DNA of 6,455 nt from Nitrospinales bacterium (GTDB lineage: Bacteria; Nitrospinota_A; UBA7883; JACRGQ01). Location: contig JAHFEI010000124.1 in NCBI GenBank assembly GCA_023248615.1, positions 1-6,455 on the forward strand, read 5' to 3'. The notes beneath the pieces were generated by a model that was given only the letters and a program-made list of their open reading frames with translations, did no database searches and was not told the origin of the DNA. The translations under genes and the position numbers were made by a program. Shown one piece after another: positions 1 to 5,049 of this stretch (the stretch's first letter is position 1; each line of letters begins with the position of its first letter).

Positions 1-1
1 A

Positions 2-1534
2 GTGCGGATAGCGCCGGAATCCGGCGAGGCGTTGTCCTCCTTTTGCTTTGGCGGGCTTGGCGCCCCGGAATGCGCCTGCCTGGAAGCGCTGGCAAAAAAA
101 GAAACGCGGTGTACCGGGGAAATAAGCGGCGAATTCTGCCGAAAGCTTGGTTTCGCCACTATCGTTTGCGCCCCGGTGAAAAAAGACGGTTCTGCCATAG
201 GTTTCATCTTTCTCGCCTCGCGGGGAAACATGGTTGTGGATGTAGCCGCGCTGGAAGCGGTGGCGTTACATGCGGGGTTCATGGCGGAGCGCGTGATGCA
301 GGCCGCCGTGATGGAAAAACGGCTGAAGACGCTGGAGACCATCACGCGGGTCGGCGCGATTATCAACTCGCAACTGACGCTGAAGGATTTGGCGCATGCG
401 GTGGTGGAGCATCTGGGGAAGGTGCTACGCTCCGACAGGGTAAACCTCGTCATTTACAACCAAAAGGAGCAGGAGCTGGAATTCATCGCCTCCTATTTCT
501 CCGGCGAGGGGAAAACAAGCGGCCCGGAAGTTTATCCGCTTAGCGACGGCATGAACTCGTGGATAGTAAAAAACCGCCGCCCGTTGCTCATCAATTCCGG
601 CACGGAAGAAGCCTGCGAACGCATGGGCATACGCCACGGCGGCAAGCCCGCCAAATCGTGGCTCGGCGTGCCGATGGTGGATAAGGGCAGGATAATAGGC
701 GTACTCTCCGTGCAGGCATACCAAGAGCCGGGTTTGTACGATAACTCATCGGTGGAACTGCTAAGCCTGGTGGCGTCGCCGGTGGGTGTGGCCGTGGTGA
801 ATGCCCAGCTTTACGAGACGAACGAACGGCGCGAAAAGGAAAAACAAAAGCTCTACTACTCCCTTACGCACGACCTCCTTTCATTTGTCACGCCCATAGC
901 GGGCTATGGCGACGTGTTGCAAAGGATAAAGGCGGGCGACCTGGAAGGCCGCAAGGAAGATATCGGCAAGTCCATCTCCGCCAGTGCGAAAAAAATAACG
1001 CAGTTCGTGGAGGACATACTGGTCTACTCCAAGCTGGAAGCGGGAAGGCTCACGTTGCAATCCAACCCGGTGGACATCTACCAAATCATAGGCCAGTCGG
1101 TCTCCAATTTTTATTCGGAACTCAACATGCGCAAGGTGGCCCTGTATGTGGAAGGGGAAAAATATGTGAAGGGGTACTCGTCCTTCCCGCAAAAGATGGT
1201 CAACTGCGATACCCTGCAAATAGAGCGCGTGATAAACAACTGCATCCAGAACGCGCTGAAACATGCCGTATCGAAGGTGGAGCTAAGCGCCAGGTTCAAC
1301 GGCGGCGAACTGCTGTGTACAATATCCGATGATGGCGAAGGGATGCCGCGTGAACTGGCTCCGCGTGTTTTCGACGAGTACTTCCAGGCACAAAGCGGTA
1401 AAAAAGGGGTGGGGCTAGGGCTTCCATCCGTGAAGAGGATAGTGGAACAGCATGGCGGCAAAGTGTGGGTGGATACCGATAGCGGCAAAGGCTTCGCCTT
1501 CACCTTCTCGCTCCCCATGACGCAAAAAGCGTAG
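2..1534 (+). CDS. Sensor histidine kinase with two GAF domains (5' partial)
   Basis: This is a signal-transducing kinase that should autophosphorylate a histidine and pass the phosphate to a response regulator not present in the window. The frame is open from the left edge, so the first GTG at 2 is probably not the start. Visible residues 1-97 look like the second half of a GAF domain (CAPVKKDG, then IGFIFLASRG). Residues about 110-275 form a complete GAF domain with the typical LGVPMVDKGRIIGVLSVQA strand pair. A short charged helix (about 271-285) leads to HisKA, with the phospho-acceptor H290 in SLTHDLL. This H-D form differs from the common H-E-L-R box. The ATPase domain has an N box (N413, N417), G1 DDGEGMP (443-449), F box VFDEYFQ (456-462) and G2 GVGLGL (469-474), so it looks active. 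No membrane segment is visible, which suggests a cytosolic sensor, although the missing N-terminus could change that. The ligand cannot be told from the sequence. Confidence 0.93.
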   Translation: MRIAPESGEALSSFCFGGLGAPECACLEALAKKETRCTGEISGEFCRKLGFATIVCAPVKKDGSAIGFIFLASRGNMVVDVAALEAVALHAGFMAERVMQAAVMEKRLKTLETITRVGAIINSQLTLKDLAHAVVEHLGKVLRSDRVNLVIYNQKEQELEFIASYFSGEGKTSGPEVYPLSDGMNSWIVKNRRPLLINSGTEEACERMGIRHGGKPAKSWLGVPMVDKGRIIGVLSVQAYQEPGLYDNSSVELLSLVASPVGVAVVNAQLYETNERREKEKQKLYYSLTHDLLSFVTPIAGYGDVLQRIKAGDLEGRKEDIGKSISASAKKITQFVEDILVYSKLEAGRLTLQSNPVDIYQIIGQSVSNFYSELNMRKVALYVEGEKYVKGYSSFPQKMVNCDTLQIERVINNCIQNALKHAVSKVELSARFNGGELLCTISDDGEGMPRELAPRVFDEYFQAQSGKKGVGLGLPSVKRIVEQHGGKVWVDTDSGKGFAFTFSLPMTQKA

Positions 1535-1741
1535 CTCCCCGCCTGCGCCCAGCAAGGTCTCCCTTCCAAGGGGAGGAAAAAGGTGGGGTTTAACCTCGTG
1601 TCTCGTGTGTCTCTGTGGTCATTAACGATTTCAAAGCAATCCTGATAATTTGGTAAAGTAAAAAAGGAACGCCCTCGTCTTCCCACCCAGCGTTGAAGGC
1701 CGCGCGGCGCGGGGTAAATTCAGAATTTGGGCAAAAAAATA
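1535..1741. other. Non-coding gap after the kinase gene with short repeats
   Basis: I see no convincing gene here. The stretch has a weak hairpin at 1559-1575 (CTCCC/GGGAG) that is followed by an A-run, not a T-run, on the plus strand, so it is not a good terminator for the kinase. It also has an imperfect tandem of TCGTGTC units at 1596-1618 and a perfect GC palindrome, GCCGCGCGGC, at 1699-1708. The look is that of intergenic spacer or a degenerate dispersed repeat. No function is claimed. Confidence 0.5.
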
Positions 1742-1766
1742 CTCCCCCCCGTTGAGTGGAGGGGAG
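1742..1766. terminator. Probable bidirectional terminator between kinase and helicase genes
   Basis: CTCCCC (1742-1747) pairs with GGGGAG (1761-1766) around a 13-base loop. Read on the minus strand, the hairpin is followed by TATTTTTTT (complement of 1734-1741), a good rho-independent signal just downstream of the helicase stop. Read on the plus strand, it is followed by CTTTTATATTTT, so it could also end kinase transcription. The genes converge here, which fits a shared terminator. Confidence 0.7.
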
Positions 1767-1799
1767 CTTTTATATTTTCCTGAAAAGCGGGCTGTGCGC

Positions 1800-2885
1800 T
1801 TATGCCCTGCCGATATGGCGGGATATCATGCGCCACTGGCCCCGGTCTTCCGGCGTGATGATGGAAAGGGCTTCGCCGCCTTTTCCCGCACGTGCCGTCC
1901 GGCCTATCCGGTGGACGTAATCCTCTGCCGACTGCGGCATATCGTAGTTTATGACGTGCGCGATATCCGGCACATCCAGCCCGCGAGCCGCCACATCGGT
2001 GGCAACCAGTATGCGGTACTTGCCGCTTTTAAAGCCGTCCAGCGCCACGAAGCGTTGCCGCTGTGAGCGGTCGCCGTGTATCTGCGTAACGCGATGCCCC
2101 TTGGTATGCAGGAGTTTTGCTATCCTGTCGGTCTGCCGTTTTGTGCGCACGAATATAAGTACGGAACCCTGGCGGGCTTCCAGCTCGCTTACCAGCGTGT
2201 CGTTTTTCTTCGGGTGCGTGGTCTCTACCATCGTTTGCACAACCTTCATAGCTGGCTTGGTATGCGATCCCGCACTTACCTTTGCCGGGTTTTTCATGTA
2301 CTTGTTGGAAAGCTTCATGATATCCGGCGGCAACGTGGCCGAGAACAGCATCGTCTGCCTGTCTGCCGGGATGTGGCGCACTATCTCGTTAAGCTGTGGG
2401 GCAAAGCCCATGTCCATCATCCTGTCCGCTTCGTCCAGCACCAAAAAGCCCACGGATGAAAGCACAAGGTTTTTCTGGCGCAGGTGGTCGGCCAACCTGC
2501 CCGGAGTGGCCGCAACGATGCGCGGGTTACGGTAAAGCGCGGCCCTTTGCGGTCCCATGGCCTCGCCGCCTATCAAAAGTACCGACCTGATGAGCGGGAG
2601 TTTTTGGGTAAGCTGGCGCAAAACGTCGAGTATCTGTGCCGCCAGCTCCCTAGTGGGGGCAAGTATCAGCGCGGTCTTATCCGGATTTTCCAGCAGGCTC
2701 ATTATAAGAGGTATCGCAAAGGCCGCCGTTTTGCCGGTGCCGGTTTGTGCGCAACCTATTACATCCACCCCTTCCATAGCTTTGGGTATCGCCAGCGCCT
2801 GTATCGGCGTGGGCGTTTCGTATTTCATCGCCGCCAAAGCCATTTCAAGCTGTTTAGGTAAATTAAGTTCACTAAAATTTTTCAA
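1800..2885 (-). CDS. DEAD-box ATP-dependent RNA helicase, RhlE-like, core only
   Basis: This protein should unwind RNA duplexes using ATP, in roles such as ribosome assembly, RNA decay or cold adaptation. The 361 residues carry every family motif: Q motif (F4 to Q29, with PTPIQ), motif I AQTGTGKT (46-53), Ia PTRELA (77-82), Ib TPGR (127-130), II DEAD (151-154), III SAT (182-184), V TDVAARGLD (296-304) and VI HRIGRTARAG (325-334). The protein stops about 27 residues after motif VI. It therefore lacks the basic C-terminal tail that many RhlE, CsdA or DbpA proteins use to bind RNA targets. The reading frame starts at TTG (2885-2883, minus strand), and AAGGAG five bases upstream supports this start. 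FSELNLP is also the usual opening of a Q motif. The neighbour on the same strand is an RRM protein, which suggests shared RNA work. RhlE is the closest guess among subfamilies, so no gene symbol is given. Confidence 0.95.
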   Translation of the reverse strand: MKNFSELNLPKQLEMALAAMKYETPTPIQALAIPKAMEGVDVIGCAQTGTGKTAAFAIPLIMSLLENPDKTALILAPTRELAAQILDVLRQLTQKLPLIRSVLLIGGEAMGPQRAALYRNPRIVAATPGRLADHLRQKNLVLSSVGFLVLDEADRMMDMGFAPQLNEIVRHIPADRQTMLFSATLPPDIMKLSNKYMKNPAKVSAGSHTKPAMKVVQTMVETTHPKKNDTLVSELEARQGSVLIFVRTKRQTDRIAKLLHTKGHRVTQIHGDRSQRQRFVALDGFKSGKYRILVATDVAARGLDVPDIAHVINYDMPQSAEDYVHRIGRTARAGKGGEALSIITPEDRGQWRMISRHIGRA

Positions 2886-2890
2886 GTATT

Positions 2891-2896
2891 CTCCTT
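2891..2896 (-). promoter_or_regulatory. Ribosome binding site that fixes a TTG start for the helicase
   Basis: On the minus strand AAGGAG is followed by AATAC and then TTG, a spacing of five bases. No ATG or GTG in this frame lies nearby at the conserved N-terminus, so TTG at 2885 is the likely initiator. It may lower basal translation. Confidence 0.75.
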
Positions 2897-2908
2897 TAAA
2901 TTAAAAAT

Positions 2909-3028
2909 GCACACATCGTGCGTAATCGTCCCACAAGGGTCGTTTATAAAATTCTGTTCGATCATGAACACGGATAGGGGCAACGTTTGCCCCTAATGGC
3001 AGATGCCGACGGGATATTGAAAATCCCG
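2909..3028 (-). promoter_or_regulatory. Hairpin-rich upstream region or leader of the helicase gene
   Basis: Several inverted repeats lie between the preceding terminator and the helicase start. They are a 6-bp stem at 3010-3028 (CGGGAT/ATCCCG, 7-base loop), a 9-bp stem at 2975-2995 (TAGGGGCAA/TTGCCCCTA, 3-base loop), a weaker CCC/GGG stem with a flanking pair at 2927-2942, and GCAC/GTGC at 2909-2921 close to the ribosome binding site. None has a T-run on the minus strand, so they do not look like terminators. They could form a structured 5' leader, as seen for some cold-shock mRNAs, or act as protein-binding sites. I find no clear -35/-10 pair, so where transcription starts is unknown and the function is inferred only. 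Confidence 0.35.
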
Positions 3029-3041
3029 CTTTGAAGAGACA

Positions 3042-3071
3042 ATAAAAAGCCCCCGCCCTTTAGCAGGCGGG
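3042..3071 (-). terminator. Rho-independent terminator of the RRM protein gene
   Basis: On the minus strand CCCGCC (3071-3066) pairs with GGCGGG (3057-3052) around an 8-base loop. It is followed by GGCTTTTTAT, giving a T-run at 3048-3044. It sits about 50 bases past the RRM gene stop and separates that gene from the helicase gene, so the two are probably transcribed independently. Confidence 0.85.
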
Positions 3072-3121
3072 AGTATTTAACGCTGTATCTAGTTTTCCGT
3101 CTTTATGAAGGAATACGTTCC

Positions 3122-3514
3122 TTAGTACCGGTTGCCGCCGCCACCGCCGTAGCCGCCGCGACCACCGCCGCCGCCACCGCCACCGCCGTAGCCGCCGCGA
3201 CCACCGCCGCCGCCACCACCGCCGCCGTAGCCGCCGCGACCACCACCGCCGCCGCCAGTGCGGGGAGCCTGTGGCCTTGCCTCAGCTACTTTCATGGCGC
3301 GACCTTCGAAATCGGCATCGTTAAGCTTTTTCACGGCTTCATCCGCTTGCTCGTCTGTGGACATTTCAACAAAACCAAAGCCCTTACAGCGGCCAGTTTC
3401 GCGGTCCATTATTACTTTTGCTGACTCAACAGTTCCAGCCTGTTCGAAAATAGCTTTAAGGCTATCGTCGTTTGCCGAATACGGCAGGTTGCCAACGTAC
3501 AATTTCTTTCCCAT
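3122..3514 (-). CDS. Small RNA-binding protein: one RRM plus Gly-rich RGG/Y tail
   Basis: This cytosolic protein binds single-stranded RNA and belongs to the bacterial Gly-rich RRM proteins, some of which are cold-induced in cyanobacteria. The 130 residues comprise an RRM (about 3-80) with RNP2 LYVGNL (5-10) and RNP1 KGFGFVEM (44-51). RNP1 keeps both central aromatics F46 and F48 but ends in M where F or Y is usual. A low-complexity tail follows (87-130), with three RGGY units set 13 residues apart in poly-Gly, ending in NRY. The start at 3514 is chosen because MGKKLYVGNLPYS is the normal RRM opening. The frame stays open 28 codons further upstream, but that stretch is unlike the family. The ribosome binding site is rather distant. 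The gene has its own terminator, and its upstream region suggests its own promoter. The tail could support RNA annealing or condensation, but that is inference from similar RGG proteins. Confidence 0.95.
   Translation of the reverse strand: MGKKLYVGNLPYSANDDSLKAIFEQAGTVESAKVIMDRETGRCKGFGFVEMSTDEQADEAVKKLNDADFEGRAMKVAEARPQAPRTGGGGGGRGGYGGGGGGGGGRGGYGGGGGGGGGRGGYGGGGGNRY
3149..3256 (-). repeat. 39-base tandem repeat encoding the Gly-rich tail
   Basis: On the plus strand, units begin with GTAGCCGCCGCGACC at 3149, 3188 and 3227, exactly 39 bases apart. Units one and two match at 37 of 39 positions, and unit three is cut short after about 30 bases. Each full unit encodes RGGY followed by nine glycines. 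The period is a multiple of three, so gain or loss of a unit would keep the frame. This is a likely site of length variation between strains. Confidence 0.9.
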
Positions 3515-3745
3515 AGATGCTAAAAACTCCCAACACAATCTGGTGCCGCCAATGCGAACCAGACCCTGTGCCCGGTTCCAACCATGGGGCAAGCCCATAA
3601 GTTAATAGAGAGATGATAGCACAACATGAAGAAAAACGACCTACTTTATTATCCGGGGGCTTGGGCAGGTACAAGCATATCATCTTTTCCGCATCGGTCA
3701 GGCATTTGTATCTGCGCGGGTTATCCAAAATCCGCTATAGTTGTG
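3515..3745. promoter_or_regulatory. Divergent promoter region between the RRM gene and folC
   Basis: This 231-base gap must hold start signals for both neighbours. For the RRM gene, a possible minus-strand promoter is TTGTAC (3674-3669) with GATAAT (3653-3648), spaced 15 bases. A weaker pair is TTCATG (3630-3625) and TATTAA (3607-3602), spaced 17. The first would give a leader of roughly 125 bases containing two small hairpins: ATGGG/CCCAT at 3584-3598 and GAACC/GGTTC at 3556-3578. For folC, TATAGT at 3736-3741 resembles a -10 box, but no -35 is seen at the right distance. No tRNA or small gene is recognised here. Confidence 0.4.
3527..3531 (-). promoter_or_regulatory. Distant ribosome binding site of the RRM protein gene
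   Basis: GGGAG lies 12 bases upstream of the ATG at 3514 on the minus strand, longer than the usual 5-9 bases. It is the only purine-rich match near this start. The alternative, longer frame beginning at 3598 has no better site. Confidence 0.5.
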
Positions 3746-4996
3746 ATGATGTTTGAGAAGAAGGGGTACGAGACCATCATAAGGGAGCTGTTTGCCATGC
3801 GCAGGCATGGGATACGCCCGGCACTGGAACCGGCAAAGCGGTTTTTAGAGATACTGGGAAACCCGCAAAACCGCTTCCGCACCTTCCACATAGCCGGTAC
3901 AAACGGCAAAGGCTCCACTACTGCCATGATAGCCTCCATCCTGAAAGGGGCGGGGTACCATACCGGAGCCTACTATTCCCCGCATGTAAGTGATTTCCGC
4001 GAGCGCTTCCTTCTGGACGGGAGGTTCTTCCCGAAACGGGAGGTGGCCGATACCCTTCGCTGGATGGGGGGTAAATACGAATCCGCGAAAGGCCGCCCGG
4101 AGTTCCTGACTTTTTTTGAATGGGGAACAGCCCTGGCTTTTTGCCTTTTTGCCCGCGCAGGGGTGGATGCCGCCGTGCTGGAGACGGGGATGGGGGGGAA
4201 CTTCGATGCCACCAACGTAGTCACGCCGGAAGTGGCGGTGATAACCAATGTGTCGCTGGAACATACGGCAATACTGGGCAGGACAAAAATGGAAATCGCC
4301 GCCGAAAAGGGCGGGATAATAAAAACAGGGAAACCGGTGGTATGTGGCGACCCCGCCGCCGCAGTGAAAAATGCGATACGCAAAATCGCGGTAAAAAGGA
4401 AATCGGAACCATTTTTCCTGGGCGCCGACTTTCGGATATCAAAATCCGGGTTGTTCACCGCCGCCAATGGCGCGGAGTTTACGCTTCTCCCCTCTATGGC
4501 GGGGGACTACCAACGGAAAAATGCGGCTCTGGCGGCGCAGGCCGTCATTTGCGCATCGCACTTCCACGTCTCGAAAGACGCGATTGAAAACGGAATCGCG
4601 AAAGCGGTACTGCCAGGGCGGTTCGAGGTTGTCGCAACGGGTGGGCGCGAGGTGATATTCGATGTGGCGCACAACCCCGCCGCCATCGTGGAACTGGCAA
4701 AGCTCCTCCGTAGGAAAGGGCAAAAATTCGATTTCGTGGTCGGCATACTTTCCGACAAGGATTACCGCCGGATGATAAAAACATTGGCTCCGCTTGCCAG
4801 CCGGATGTATTGCGTAGCGCCGGGCGATGAACGCGCCATACCGGCAACGCTGTTGTGCGCCACCGCAAAAAGTTTTGGCGTTAGCGCTATTGCGCTCGCA
4901 TCACCCGCAGATGTCCCGTTATCCGGCAAGGCGCCGTTGTGCGTCACCGGGTCTTTTACCACCGTGGAAGCGGTAAAAAAGCTCCTGCCGAAATAA
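3746..4996 (+). CDS. folC: Folylpolyglutamate synthase / dihydrofolate synthase (FolC)
   Basis: This cytosolic Mur-ligase-family enzyme adds glutamate to folates using ATP. Bifunctional members also make dihydrofolate from dihydropteroate. The 416 residues hold the P-loop GTNGKGS (51-57), SPH (78-80), ETGMGGNFDATN (146-157), EH (172-173), EKGGIIK (187-193), DVAHNP (306-311) and SDKD (336-339), in family order and at normal length. The frame is open up to an ATG at 3626, but the extra 40 residues do not resemble FolC. The family usually opens about 45-50 residues before the P-loop, so ATG at 3746 (or the adjacent 3749) is preferred. No good ribosome binding site precedes it, and a -10-like TATAGT ends only four bases upstream, so a leaderless message is possible. 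The motif often written GGRLDATN reads GGNFDATN here. Dihydrofolate synthase activity cannot be settled from these motifs. accD, often found next to folC, is absent. Confidence 0.93.
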   Translation: MMFEKKGYETIIRELFAMRRHGIRPALEPAKRFLEILGNPQNRFRTFHIAGTNGKGSTTAMIASILKGAGYHTGAYYSPHVSDFRERFLLDGRFFPKREVADTLRWMGGKYESAKGRPEFLTFFEWGTALAFCLFARAGVDAAVLETGMGGNFDATNVVTPEVAVITNVSLEHTAILGRTKMEIAAEKGGIIKTGKPVVCGDPAAAVKNAIRKIAVKRKSEPFFLGADFRISKSGLFTAANGAEFTLLPSMAGDYQRKNAALAAQAVICASHFHVSKDAIENGIAKAVLPGRFEVVATGGREVIFDVAHNPAAIVELAKLLRRKGQKFDFVVGILSDKDYRRMIKTLAPLASRMYCVAPGDERAIPATLLCATAKSFGVSAIALASPADVPLSGKAPLCVTGSFTTVEAVKKLLPK

Positions 4997-4998
4997 AA

Positions 4999-5029
4999 AA
5001 AGGAACGGGGATTTTAAGCCCGTCCCTTT
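4999..5029. terminator. Strong bidirectional terminator between convergent genes
   Basis: AAAGGAACGGG (4999-5009) pairs with CCCGTCCCTTT (5019-5029), with one A-C mismatch and a 9-base loop. On the minus strand it is followed by TTTTTTTATTT, an excellent T-run for the oxidoreductase gene that ends at 5050. On the plus strand the stem ends in TTTGTTAAACTTT, weaker but usable for folC, whose stop lies at 4994-4996. Confidence 0.85.
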
Positions 5030-5049
5030 GTTAAACTTTCAAGTGGCAA

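Noticed and set aside
1111..1686. A 191-codon minus-strand open frame overlapping the kinase 3' end
   Set aside because: It is antisense to the conserved HATPase domain, lacks any recognisable domain, and overlaps a well-supported gene. It is a shadow frame.
1951..2535. A 194-codon plus-strand open frame
   Set aside because: It is antisense to the helicase core motifs II to VI and has no domain of its own.
2975..2995. A rho-independent terminator at the 9-bp hairpin
   Set aside because: Neither strand has a T-run after the stem. The true terminator of the upstream gene is at 3042-3071.
3149..3256. A CRISPR-like array because of regular 39-base spacing
   Set aside because: There are no unique spacers. 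The whole stretch is repeat and is in frame with a Gly-rich protein tail.
3515..3598. A 28-residue N-terminal extension of the RRM protein
   Set aside because: The extension has no family resemblance and no good ribosome binding site, while the RRM begins normally at the ATG at 3514.
3536..3600. A tRNA-like element suggested by GGTTCG and paired arms upstream of the RRM gene
   Set aside because: No acceptor stem, anticodon arm or properly closed T-arm can be drawn.
3626..3745. A 40-residue N-terminal extension of FolC
   Set aside because: The residues are unlike FolC N-termini, the family starts about 45-50 residues before the P-loop, and the stretch overlaps the divergent promoter region.
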